From Lingula anatina (taxonomy: Eukaryota > Brachiopoda > Lingulata > Lingulida > Lingulidae), in the NCBI RefSeq assembly GCF_001039355.2, contig NW_019775482.1, positions 163,531-227,530 of the forward strand: a stretch of 64,000 nt of DNA, read 5' to 3'. Shown one piece after another: positions 45,131 to 57,395 of this stretch (its first letter is position 1; every line of letters begins with the position of its first letter). Below the pieces are notes generated by a model. The model saw nothing but the letters and a program-made list of their open reading frames with translations. It was not told the origin of the DNA and did no database searches. The translations under genes and the position numbers were made by a program.

Positions 45131-45936
45131 CAATTGTTGAGCGTGCAGCACTGACTGCCCAAATATTTGATCTAGGTACGACTGCCTGTTGCCAAACTGA
45201 AGTGTTCTAATGCAGTCAAGAAAATACCTAAATTCTGATGTTCATAACTACCATAAAAGATTTTTGAAACGAACCTTTTATTCAGATACATAAATGGCAG
45301 TCTCTTACATATATAGTGAAAAATGAATTCTGAGGTTGAAACAGTTAAAGATTTTACTGTCTTAGCATATATATCTCTGATGATTTAAAATGTCGCATCA
45401 ACAAAGACAAAATCATTTGTACGGCTTAGCAACGCGTCCTTAATTCATCCGTTGTTAGATATAATTCCATACCATCCAAGAATTGCTGGTAATTTAAAAT
45501 TTTACCAGGAGGTGCTTGGGGTGTGTTGACACTCTCCTTCACAGCCTGGTATGGTAGCGCTACTGTGAAAAACAAGAATCGCCTCGATAGCATAGTGAAA
45601 ACTGGTGGGGCAGAAATTATTTCCACTGGAATTCTATATGAGAGCTGATTGCTTAAGAAATTCAATTAGTCAATCCAGAGACTCTGGTCATCCAGCGAAT
45701 AGTTTGTTCAAGTCAATGACATCAATGTCTCCAATTGGACCTTTTGATCAATTAACGGGTCACACAGATTGTCATTTTTATGTATATGTCAAAAAAAGCA
45801 GTGACATACATGTAATTAAGCGGTTTGGTCCCTCAAACACCTTTCCCTTCTTAATCGTTAATTAATATCTCGTTCTATCAGTCAGATTACAGTGCAAATG
45901 TTTATCTGAATATCAATTAAGTAATCAAATATCTTT
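45131..45936. repeat. 3' flank of gene D
   Basis: Paralogous to 31795-32605. AATAAA on the minus strand lies at 45277-45282, about 655 bp past the stop codon, in the conserved 'TATTCAGATACATAAATG' context. Confidence 0.65.
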
Positions 45937-48697
45937 CTACGACAGACATGTAATAAAAACCATTAGCACAAAACGCCAAAGAAAATAACTTCGCGAGACA
46001 GAGGATGCTGGAGAGTCTGTTTTCTTTATGGCTTCTTCCGGCACGGTAGAACTGAGCGGTTCAGATGTGTTCCTCACGAGGCTCACTTTAAAAGTGACCC
46101 CTTTATGATTTTTTATAGGGTGAACTTGTCGAAAATAAGCGTCGATTTCATCAGTAAAATTCTCGAAAAATAGTTGAGCCTCGTTGATGTGGTCAACGCT
46201 CTTCCGTAGCCACACGGGAAAAGTAGTAGTGAAGAAATCCCTCTCGTAGTTTGGGAAGACACATTCACGCATATCCCCTTCAGCGATCGTCCATGCGCCG
46301 TATGGAAAAAATTCTGAAATATCTTTCTCAACAAAAAACAACTTATATGTCGTGCAAAGTGGTTCGTGGCTACATGGGTACTCTAGGTGCTGTTTGGGAT
46401 CGAATCTAAGAGTTAGGAAGAAAGGAAGGTTACGCATATGACGAAGGGGGGGTGAACAGAAAATTTGCCCCTCGGAACATCCATCGCCTTGTATACTCGT
46501 GTTCTGAAAGAGAACGCCAAGTGCTTTATGAATATTAAACATGCTAGACTGTCGATAATTGTATAAAATGGCGTCTAGATTGAATATCCTAATTAGTGTT
46601 TTCAGCAAATAACATATTTCCTACAAAATATTTTGTTCATTACATATTGGCATATTTGAGAAAAAATTAATGTGGCATATTTAAAATGAACAGATTTGAT
46701 AAAAGTTAAATGTGTTTTGATGTTTTCATCTATGTACTAATTCAGAAACCTGAGTTTCCTCCTTTTGATTTAAATGTCCATACATGCAAATTGATTATGA
46801 TCCGCTCAGACATTGCAAATGGAGACAATGGGTTCACTTACATTTGATGTATTTCGTTTATAGGTCTGGATTGAGAAAGGTAAGTTGCTTTGAAGGATTT
46901 TTAAATACAAATGAGACTTTGTCAATTTCGAAACGTGAATAGAATACCTCCGTTGCTTCAATTTCAATTTTACGCATTTGCAGATACAGAGTATCATATT
47001 TCAGCCAACACCTGTCGGGAGATAGCAGTAAGACACAGTAGTAGGCCATTATTCTTTTAAGAAAACATTCATTTATGCTTACGTTATGCAGTTCCCTTTG
47101 GCAAAGCAATTCCCTTTGAACATCTATAACTGCAGAAAAGCCAAGCGGTTCAATTGTTTTCGTCTTTCTGTTACCTGTAAAATAAGATTAATCTCAATGA
47201 TAAAGTTACACAATTGCATATATTTTGGCCAAAGATGTCGTTTTTCATCAAAAGACAAAAACCAGATGTGAACAAAATAAGAGTTAGCGCAAAAACTGCA
47301 ACTCTTGCGTGTTAACCTAAACTATGTCCTGAAGGAGAAAGGTCATTTACAATAATCAACTGAAATATCCGTTGAATGGATACAGTGATAATGTCATTCA
47401 TTCAACTCTAGCACGAACAAGTTGTCAATTATGTTTCAACCGAAAAACGGCGTGTCAAGAGTTAACATGGGAATTTTTTTTTTTTTTTTTTTTATTTAAA
47501 ATGAAGTGGCTCACCAATGTCATCACATTTTTTTATCTCCAGGTGTATTTCCAGCGGCAAACCACAAATCCAACAGAAAATGTTTCGACCAAACGAGTAA
47601 CCGAAGGGGTCACGATAGTAGGTCACCGACACGGGGCCAAACTCACAAAGTCTGGTAGTTTCGGGGTCAGCGTCCCGTAAGCACTTTCCATTATTCAAGA
47701 TTCTTCCAGGATCATGACTTCCCTGAGGACCAATACAAGGGCGTCCAGGGTAAAAGTCTGGGGTATCAAAGAACAGCATGCAATCCTCCATATGCAAAAT
47801 CATTTGCAAAATTTCAGCAACGGCGCGAACTTTTTGAAAGGTTTCTTCTTGTGTAATGTCACACGCAATCATGGGTTTCCATGCTTTGTGTGATGTAACT
47901 TTGTGACAGGTCGCGCAGAAAATGTTTTTGAATGTGACGTTTGCCTCCGTTGACGAGACAGGCAGCATGATGTCAATGTCATTAGACCAGCCTTTGAACT
48001 CGCATTTTTGGCGGACAACTTTATCATGCCAGTGACTTGGACATGAAGAGATGATCCAAAAATACCTGCGGCTTACACCCAATACTTGTTTGTTCCCCTG
48101 TAGCCAACATTCTGTGTCATTGCTGGTTATCTCAATTCCCGTGACTTTTGTCTCTGTGCAGTATTGGTCGTATGGCCAACAGCAGTCTCCAAACACGTTA
48201 CACAAATCGTCACAGAAGCAGGTGACCAGAATCATGTCACCTATCGACTCCCCACTACGATTGACACAGAACGGGGTGTTTATCGTGACGTTAAACGGTA
48301 TCAAACTTTTCGTCGGATATATTTTTGAACTAGCTTCATCGTTGGTGGGGGATATTGAAACGGGTCGGAAAGGATGGTCCGCTAATTCAGAATCATTTTG
48401 GCGTGGACTCCTAGGGCTTGTGTATACCCGGGAGTTTGATTTCGCCACTTTCGCTGTGACGTAAGAGGAACCATTCCTTTCGTCAGTGAACATCTTCCCT
48501 GTTGTTTGCTTCCCCTCGACTGATTGGTGACGGCCGTCACTGAAGTTTGTCAAGAAAAATGGTGTTGAAGACGAGATTAATGTAGCATTACTCCAAGCCG
48601 TGGGATAGGTCGCGTTTTTCACAGTCGCAGCATTACCAATATGTGGCTGTTCTAGTGTGACGAAAACACATAATGCCAGCATTAGTAACAACGCCAT
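45937..48697 (-). CDS. SMB-like secreted/GPI-tailed protein gene D (three exons, intact)
   Basis: Exons are 47515-48697, 47083-47174 and 45937-46503, phases 1 and 0, giving 613 residues. It starts MALLLMLALCVFV, where C and E have MKLLL, and the signal cleavage probably follows 'IGNA'. The SMB-like module is CDDLCNVFGDCCWPYDQYC; the core reads 'DIDIMLPVSSTEAN' where A-C have 'DINIM'. Exon 3 has 'FCSPPLRHMRNLPF', 'FFPYGAWT', 'LRKSVDHINEAQ' and a hydrophobic tail (FLWRFVLMVFITCLS). Donors are GTGAGC and GTAAGC. Closest relatives in the window are C and E. An open frame continues past the exon 2 donor to 46858. Confidence 0.83.
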
Positions 48698-48749
48698 TGT
48701 CAGCTGTTCGATATTTTTGTGTATGCCACGCAGCAGTGCTTCCAGGGGT

Positions 48750-48756
48750 TTATATA
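48750..48756 (-). promoter_or_regulatory. TATA box of gene D
   Basis: TATATAA on the minus strand about 53-59 bp upstream of ATG 48697, followed by ACCCCTGGAAGCACTGCTG, close to the gene C promoter. Confidence 0.62.
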
Positions 48757-50546
48757 GACATGGATGGCTTCTTTTGATTGGCTAGCATATCTAATATAGT
48801 GCTGCAAAGGTGACCTTTCTTATTAGGAGTCACGCTATGTACAGTGTGATGATAAATATGCACCTGTGACAATGTAAACCACCACTGGTCTTTTTATGAG
48901 TGGTCGTTCAGCATTCTTGCGTTTTTAAAATGTTTTAAGTAAAATTGGGATGTGTAGACGTTATTTCTACAGACATCTTTGGTATAATCATTAATACGTC
49001 TGATATGCGATTTGATTGGCTACTACTTGATGCATCAACTGTTAACAGTTCATAGGGCTTCATAAAATGGAATTCTTCAGGCGTTTGTAGAACTCATTAG
49101 TAAGCTTGGTAGACGTCTCGATTATGTCTTTAATGAAACATCACATTAAACCGTCTCGAGATTTAGTGGTGTCATAATAATTAGTATTATTCTAAGTTGT
49201 ATAAGGTCTCGCTTTTGTCAAGCCGTCAATATCCCCTGTATGCCACTGCAATTTCGAATGTAATTTGTTGCAAGTGTTAAGGGCTCAACAATGGCGGTTT
49301 TGTGGCCAGGATCGGTGTGTTGCCGTTTTGACTTGTTGTTCTGATCACTTAGTAAGTGACTGTGAAAATTAATTGCTTTTGTTTTGTTTAAACTTATAAA
49401 TTGTTAAAGCTCAGTAAATGTCCATCCATTGTAGTTCAGCTTCAGATCTATATTCTTTTATCTAAATGATACAAAAAAGGAAAAAAAGGAAATAAACATG
49501 TACGCCAATGTCACTCAAATCATCTCTGTTACTGCTTTCATAACTTGACAATAAGTATTTGGTCTTGGTTAAGAAGCACTGGTACATTTAAGATTATTAT
49601 GTACCTCAGTATCTGCATGATATATGTAAAACAAAAAACCATGGGAAAACCAAATATGGCTATCTACTGTGCATGCATATTATTTAATAAAATGTTATTA
49701 ATTTGTTGACAAAACTTGGACTAAATGATATTGTAGCCCTTTATTATTATCCAGATACCGAAACTGAGTTGCTTTCTGCATCTAACTATTCTATTATGCA
49801 TCTAGCTTTGTGCTTATTTAAAACAATGAAAAAACAAAAAAATATAAAATATCAGCCTTTATATTTATCGTTGCAATGTATAAGCAACTTAAAGCTTTAA
49901 TCGTCAATTTATCGCCTTTCTATTTCGAGGTGATTAACAATCGGTATGGCGCGTAACATTATCCCGGAACAAGATTTTATTACGAAAATTGGTCGAGTTT
50001 TACAAGCGTGTATAGGCTACAATCCCGTGCCGTCATTGGTGTTAAAATGTTTTTGTTGTTAGGAGCTCCTATTACAGATTTTCATTAAATGAAGGCATTA
50101 TTTTGCTTTATCGACGATAAAATCTAACTGAGACGTTTAAGAATCGCTAGCAGGAATTTGGAGTACTAAATGGTGTCATTAAATCGCTGATCGTGGGTGC
50201 GTCAGGTGAAAGAAAAATTTTATTTCAGTATTCATTCCAAAATCGCAATAATGACGTCACACATAAAATGACGCGTGTCATTTTGTAAAATGTAAATGTC
50301 AATTACTTTGGTCACTGAACACTGACGATTTATTTATTACCCAACAGAATGTCTGTATGTAAGGCAGTAAATAAGGAGTCTTGGGCTAAGGGTAACAATA
50401 TCCTTAGGGTCTTTTGGTTTTCGCCCTCATTTATATACCTGTAGCTGTGCTTTATCATATAGATGTTTATATGCTTATTGAACCAACTAAACTAGGAAAC
50501 TCTTCCCTCGCACTGAAAGTTTAACGAAACTGATAGACCGTGTAGC

Positions 50547-50776
50547 AACAGGGCTCCGTATCTCGAAAGGTTCGCTATGTTGCGCACGTACGTTAGTGTC
50601 TCGATTCCATAACCGATTCTATTTCGAGATACAGGGCCATGGAATCGAGACACTTGCGCACGTGCAAGTGCGTCTCGATTTCATTGCCCCGTATCTCGAA
50701 ATAGAATCGGTAATGGAATCGAGACACTAACGCACGTGCGCAACATAGCGAACCTTTCGAGATACGGAGCCCTGTT
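50547..50776. mobile_element. 230-bp near-perfect palindrome (foldback element)
   Basis: The two arms of about 114 bp are almost exact inverse copies, starting AACAGGGCTCCGTATCTCG and ending in its complement. Each arm contains internal repeats of 'ATCTCGA' and 'AATCGAGACAC' and 'GCGCACGTGC'. The matching place in spacer copies 1 (about 28165) and 2 (about 38985) reads 'GTGTAAAAGA.AATTCCACCCTCCATTT' with no palindrome. Confidence 0.88.
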
Positions 50777-50952
50777 CCGCCCTCCATTTCGTTATAATGG
50801 TTAGGGTTAGCCAGAATTGAGTAAGTCAAAATCTATGGCGAAGCTCACGCATACAAATGAATGGAAAAGAGACTCTTTGTCATAAGAAGCTCTCTGTCGC
50901 TTTACACCGACCCGAAGGACGCGCTTTTGCAGCTGCAGCGTATGCCGCTAAA

Positions 50953-51105
50953 GCCTAGGTCCCAACTGAACGTACGGGCTGCTACGTGTAGTCTACAGCC
51001 AAAAAAAATTGGGAAAACGCGGGAGTTCGTGCGTGAGGAGCACGTCCATCGTGCGACTTTTGGAGGACGGAAACCGTGCGTCCAAAACGTAGTTGGGACC
51101 TAGGC
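50953..51105. mobile_element. 153-bp TIR element (MITE) with TTAA-like target
   Basis: The ends GCCTAGGTCCCAACT and AGTTGGGACCTAGGC are perfect inverted repeats. The flanks are TAAA (50949-50952) and TTAA (51106-51109). GC-rich interior, no coding capacity. Confidence 0.78.
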
Positions 51106-52017
51106 TTAACTCACTATATATCTACAGCACAGCCGCCTCACATGGAGCGGAACTTGAACAACTTGTGCTGTTAAGAGGGTCGACGGTTAGTCCTTCAATA
51201 GACTAACCAATTTTGGTATTGTCTCCATTATTATTTTAGCAGCCTTCCACAACAACAGATGAACTCAAACCACGAGCACCTGATCAAGCCCAGATTGGTC
51301 TATTTCCGGTATTTAGTTACCTATTTTGCTTTGTGATATTCACATGAATGCTTCGTTAAAGTCCCTGGGCACTGACTACAATAAAGGTTGTTGTTCGTGT
51401 TTTATTTGAAATGACTCTCTTTGTTGTAGAATTGTTATTTAGATACCTTCAACATTTTAGGGCCTTGTCCTTTACACCTGCGTCTTTTCAAAACAAAATC
51501 GGTATCGGGTGTTTGGATAACATTTCTACCACTATTCAGATGTCTTTCTTTGTTGTGCAGCCACCAAAACGACATCTTTAGTCTTAATGTATTTCCCGCT
51601 ATTGTAATTATCTTTTCAGACCAAACCAGGAATCGTATGGCAAATTTAACAGTATAGTTGTGTGGTGTAAATATATCATATTTATTGTCTTTCTAACTAA
51701 AGAAAACGCCGTTTGACTTGGTGGTCACCATTCAGTGGGCATATTCCCAGAAAACCACCTTAAGCATAATCTACGCACATGGATCGATTAGATAGTTTGA
51801 ATGTCAAAAACATACAATTACATAACTGAACAATAAAATTCCATTGAATAAAACTGATGTCGATACACAATTTTGTCAGAAGTACCAGATTATTATTCAA
51901 CAGTACATATCACCCGGATCTCCTATCGCATTTAAATTCTTTTCTGGCGTTGAGAAGAATACGGCTTTAAGAATACGAGTAATTGTAAAAGTGAGAGTAA
52001 TTGTAAGTAGACGTTAT

Positions 52018-52290
52018 ACCCACAGTACAGAGAAAGCAGAGTTATAGACTTAATAAAAAAGCAGCAGACTTAATGTCAAGTGAGACCAGAAAAGATGAGT
52101 TTATGAATTTATTCTCATATATGGACGTACAGACAGGCACATGACAAAATGTAGATAGTGTATTTGAAAATATATGTGGGTTGATTATGATAATTGGTGA
52201 TAAGATGCAGAAATGGTGTCCGAAAAAGGTCCAAAGTAGACTAAACCATAACTTAAACTGTATTGGTCATACTTCTATTATCAGAGCTTT
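52018..52290 (+). pseudogene. Unidentified ORF-like fragment, copy 3 of 3 (stop-containing)
   Basis: Relative of 29245-29490 in the same frame ('SSETRKDEFMNLFSYMDVQTGT', stop, then 'VFENICGLI' and 'KMQKWCPKK'). An in-frame TGA near 52142 breaks it. Confidence 0.35.
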
Positions 52291-52451
52291 GGACTGATAT
52301 TGAAAACAGGAAAGTGCTCCTTACAATTAATGACAGTAAAACAATTAAGCAACAGATAAAAAGTGAATATATAAAAGACAGAGATATTTTGTGATAAACA
52401 GTTACGAAAAGCAGAGAGAAAATATAACTAAGCCCAAAGAGTGCTTAGGTA

Positions 52452-53335
52452 AAGCCTCGGTCACAACCGTCGTACGGGCTCTTACGGCCTGTTTGCGTCC
52501 AAATTTTGCGCAGAATCTCAAGTGCAACGCATGTCTCCCTTGCGAAATCTGGAGTTCGCAGACAGCTCGTATGCACGTACGGAGGATGTTGGACATGTCC
52601 AAAAGATTCTACGAATAATCTGCGAACAGCGAGGCCGCAAACGTATCTTGCTTCACTCGCAAGGAGTTCGCAAGTGAGACGTGTGTGGTCCAAGACGCAC
52701 GTCGCAAGCAATGAAGGAGCAAGTGCCTTCACACGCACGCCTTCACAACTAACGATCAAAGTCGAAAGCACCGCGGAAGTACGTCGCACGTGCGTCACCC
52801 CTACGCCAGGAGAATAACAGGTGTACTCACGACGCACGGTCGTGTCTCGAAAATTAACGAAGATCATGCAACCTGTGCAACAATTTTCAAAAATTTCGAA
52901 TTTTGCTTAATTCAGCTTCTAATATGCCTCCAAAAGGCAAGAAAAAATTCTTAGAGAGCAGGAAAGAAGGGAGAAAGAAGAAAACAGAAGAGGAGAACAG
53001 TAGGCAAAATTGACGTACGCTGTTAGTAGGCCTACGTCATCACAAGTTTGTGAGGCAAGTGTGAAGCAAAATGGAACTACTTCGCCGTGCGTTGCTTTCT
53101 CTTCAATAGTGGTGAGTGCGTGCCACGTACGAAGGTAGCAAGACAAACTCAAGAAATGAGTAGAATTTCCACAGCCCCTCCACATTGCTTGAAAGGACAT
53201 CTCATTTGGCCTTTGCAACTCGCAAGGCAGACTTTCGCCTACCTCTACGACCTCCACGGCTTCTACTGCACGCAAAATTCGCAGGGGACGTACGATCCTA
53301 AAATCCGTGCATCCGGTTGCGGCAGTGGCTTACGG
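52452..53335. mobile_element. TIR-type element of the family seen at 9285-9775
   Basis: Left edge GCCTCGGTCACAACCG; right edge complementary to GCCACTGCCGCAACCGG, so the TIRs are imperfect. It splits the D-E spacer relative to the C-D copy: sequence before it matches about 29660, and sequence after it ('GAATTCTGGAGA') matches 44328. The open frames inside are GC-rich chance frames on both strands. Confidence 0.6.
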
Positions 53336-54627
53336 TATCAACAGAAAATCCTGCTGAATTCTGGAGAAAGGTAAACAACTTTAAGTTATAGGAGAAAAAA
53401 TGAGTCTAATAAGCGTTTAGTGCAGTATTGTGCGACGACTGTCTGCTAAGCTGAAAAACAATAATTTACTAGCGAATGGGCAGAAATGGTTTCAGAAAAC
53501 ATACATAGTGACTTTGCATTAAACGGCATTATTACACCAAAATGCAGGTGCATGGATCATTCATTGATCTACAAAAACATTTTATTGCTTCGAAAGAGAT
53601 ATTTTGCTGTTTAACATTGGAAAATGTCATAGAGTGTTTAAAATATTAACCATAAAACATCTGCTTGTGTTAAAATCAGTGACGTATATACCATCTGGTT
53701 CAACTCTCCAACTGGTGTGAGACAAGGCTACAATCCTTCGCCAACTTTTAAAATAATGTCCTCCATTTTTACAAATGCTTTGAGTCTTTCAGTGTATGTG
53801 ACATACAAGGGCGTAATTATATAAAAGTGCAGCCAAACTATAATTTTGTCTACAATGGACGACGAGTAGTTGACTTATACCACGGCTGGCTCTTCAAACA
53901 ATAGGAAGCGTATGAAAATACAGAAAAGCCCGTATGCGAAATACAAGTGCAATAAAGTGACTGGAGAAGAAAGGACTGTGCCCGAAGCGCGCGTCATATG
54001 ACGTCGAGTGGTTTAAGAGGCTACCTGGTCTTTGTAGCTGGAAGTACACGGGAGTGGAGCCGTGAGTGCGAAGTTAAAGCGGATTTTCTGACGGCATGGT
54101 AAGTTAATATTTTTGCATTTCGGTATTTTGAGCAGAGAATACTTGTAGAAATACGGGGTATATGATATGAGAACGTGTCACAAAGCTTGAAATGGGAAAA
54201 CTGTGCGTATTTTCAGTCACCTTTTTTTCTAATTACTTGCTGCATGGACCGACAGCGCGCAAAGAAAAAAAGTAATACGAGGCTGTTAATGGTTGGTTTT
54301 CCTGTGCAACGTTAGCATTTATAAAGATTTTTTTCACCTTCTTGCATTACAAGTAGTTTCAGGGTCTCCAGATGACACCATCCATGAAGTAAAGTCAACC
54401 TAGACCTGCAGGAGGTAGAGGAGACATACTGTCAAGCATACAAATGAACCTTATACAAATGCCTAGTAACTGTTCGTTCTTACCAGGGAAGATGCAAAAA
54501 GTAATATAATCACTTAAATCTGTGCCAACTAAACTCAAAGACGAGTTGCATAGAATGACATTTAAAAAATGTAAAAGTGAATCCAAAATAATTCACCCTT
54601 ATTTCAAAATCGTTGTGAAACTAAAAT
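53336..54627. other. Spacer with a further fragment of the dispersed element
   Basis: 53340-53540 matches 44320-44510. About 53990-54185 is the reverse complement of 9428-9575. 53560-53980 and 54190-54627 show nothing definite. Confidence 0.5.
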
Positions 54628-57395
54628 TAACATTGTAAAATATTTTATGTAAAATTTGATAAAGATATATTGAAAAATAAAAAATTACAAAAATACCAAG
54701 GCTGTAGAATTTGGTCTTAGGGTCAACATGATTGTGACGTTGTCCACTAAATTCATCATATTGTGCTTGTGGAGACAGCGATGAACCACAATCGTTTGCA
54801 GGGAACAAAGGATTCGCGTGCCACCCCTTGAAAACAAAAAGGAACGTGTTTTCTGACTTCTTGATGTCTAAATATTTTATTTTTAGGTGTTCCCAAAACG
54901 AAATTCTGTGTTACAAGCATTTTATTTATTGTCATGTAACACACTTTGGCTTGAAAAGGCGCATTTTAAAAAGAGGGGGGAAGAGAAGTAACGGTTTATA
55001 ATTTCGATTTGTAATTGCTATCATTACTGCAAAAGGGTCAGTTAAATTGGAAAAAAAAATATTTGAAAGGGCAGTATTTCTAGAACAGAATAAAGTAAGA
55101 CTAAGATATGATCTATGTATCATTGTGTATGAAAACGCCTTTTAACACATATATGAAGTGGGCGTAACATTGGACGAGTTTGGAACACAGGGTGACAATT
55201 GTATTCCTCGTTACAGAACTAGGCCCAGTTTTCAATCTAAAGGTTTTTGCTTTTATAAATATCATACAACTATAAAATTAATATTTCACTTGCTCCCATT
55301 CTTGACTTCCATTGCCTCGCCTTCCAAAAATCAAACTTACAGTCAAAACTCGAAAATGGAAAAATGTTATATCAACTACTTGACGCCCATGCAAAAAGAC
55401 TTTTCGATGATAACTTGATTTCAATTAAGTAATAGCAAATTTTCTTTGAACTCAGGTGTCATGAGTTTTTTGACATGTTTCAAGATCATATGACCTTTGA
55501 ACAATCTGTATTTACACGATACATTTGTTTTTCCATCTTCCTAAAATAGTCGTCCCTTTTTCTAAGTCTATTTTCAGTTCCAGATGCCCTAATTTTGTCA
55601 AAATGTTCTCAACGCTGTGGAACGTTCTCTATTTTTCGTAAGGTTTACTTGGTTGGTAAAAGATGCATACAAAGTCAATTTTTTGTCACAAAAACCTACC
55701 AAATGCCAGCATATACTTTCAAGTAGTATAACTAAGAGAATTACCAAAAGGCATTATTTGGTTTTACCCGAAAATGATGTTTGAACGNGAATTACGGCAT
55801 CAAGCACTGTTGACATAATAGGCTACACTCCGTCGTAAATATTTCCAAGCCATTCGTTGATTTTTGGACTATTTTAACCGACGAGAAGTTAAATGAATTC
55901 TTTAAATGTTTAAGTGCACAAACCTGTTCACGAACAATGAAGGGAGAGAGTTTTAACTAACGTGCATCTGTAAACGACTTACTTCGAACTCCACCGCGCC
56001 ATATTTGTTTCTCCTAGTGTACGAGTGCTATTTTAGGCAACGCACTCTGATTGGCTAAAACCTTGCGGTAGTCGTCTTCTCTTTTTTGGGGAGAGGACGT
56101 TCTCCAATACAGACTCGAATGTGAAATAATTAATTATTTTGATTGCCGTCTACCTCAAAGGCGAATTTTGGTTTAGATCGTGACCTTCATATATAAGAAA
56201 AAGTTTGGGATATGTTTTATTTTCCCTCATATCGGAAAGACCCCCTTTAACATTGTAAAATATTTTATGTAAAATTTGATAAAGATATATTGAAAAATAA
56301 AAAATTACAAAAATACCAAGGCTGTAGAATTTGGTCTTAGGGTCAACATGATTGTGACGTTGTCCACTAAATTCATCATATTGTGCTTGTGGAGACAGCG
56401 ATGAACCACAATCGTTTGCAGGGAACAAAGGATTCGCGTGCCACCCCTTGAAAAAGAAAGGAACGTGTTTTCTGACTTCTTGATGTCTAAATATTTTTTT
56501 TTTAGGTGTCTGTGTTATAAGGATTTTATTTATTGTCATGTAACACACTTTGGCTTGAAAAGGCGCATTTTAAAAAGAGGGGGTAGGAGAAGTAACGGTT
56601 TATAATTTCGATTTGTAATTGCTATCATTACTGCAAAAGGGTCAGTTAAATTGGCAAAAAAAAAAAGATTTGAAAGGGCAGTATTTCTAGAACAGAATAA
56701 AGTAAGACTAAGATATGATCTATGTATCATTGTGTATGAAAACGACTTTTAACACATATATGAAGTGGGCGTAACATTGGACGAGTTTGGAACACAGGGT
56801 GACAATTGTATTCCTCGTTACAGAACTAGGCCCAGTTTTCAATCTTTAAAGGTTTTTGCTTTTATAAATATCATACAACTATAAAATTAATATTTCACTT
56901 GCTCCCATTCTTGACTTCCATTGCCTCGCCTTCCAAAAATCAAATTTACAGTCAAAACTCGAAAATGGAAAAATGTTATATCAACTACTTGACGCCCATG
57001 CAAAAAGACTTTTCGATGATAACTTGATTTCAATTAAGTAATAGCAATTTTTCTTTGAACTCAGGTGTCATGAGTTTTTTGACGTTTCAAGATCATATGA
57101 CCTTTGAACAATCTGTATTTACACGATACATTTGTTTTTCCATCTTCCTAAAATAGTGGTCCCTTTTTCTAAGTCTATTTTCAGTTCCAGATGCCCTAAT
57201 TTTGTCAAAATGTTCTCAACGCTGTGGAACGTTCTCTATTTTTCGTAAGGTTTACTTGGTTGGTAAAAGATGCATACAAAGTCAATTTTTTGTCACAAAA
57301 ACCTACCAAATGCCAGCATATACTTTCAAGTAGTATAACTAAGAGAATTACCAAAAGGCATTATTTGGTTTTACCCGAAAATGATGTTTGAACGG
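54628..57395. repeat. Tandem duplication of a ~1.15-kb block, 1620 bp apart
   Basis: 54628-55787 and 56248-57395 are nearly identical, with only scattered indels. About 460 bp of unique DNA lies between them. An undetermined base (n) is at 55788, precisely where the first copy ends. A third copy begins at 63886 and runs off the window. Part of the block is also the spacer sequence seen at 44640-45000. Confidence 0.88.

Larger units (their letters stand above)
48850..52446. repeat. Intergenic spacer unit, copy 3 (D-E spacer)
   Basis: Partial and rearranged copy of the spacer: 48900-49360 matches 35490-36950, 49880-50540 matches 38400-38980, 51300-51780 matches 39280-39780, and 51890-52380 matches 29120-29660. 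Two inserts interrupt it (50547-50776 and 50953-51105). No gene is supported apart from the ORF-like fragment. Confidence 0.65.

Noticed and set aside
52445-52867. Overlapping 100-140-codon frames on both strands
   Set aside because: They lie within a GC-richer repeat element and owe their length to composition; no domain.
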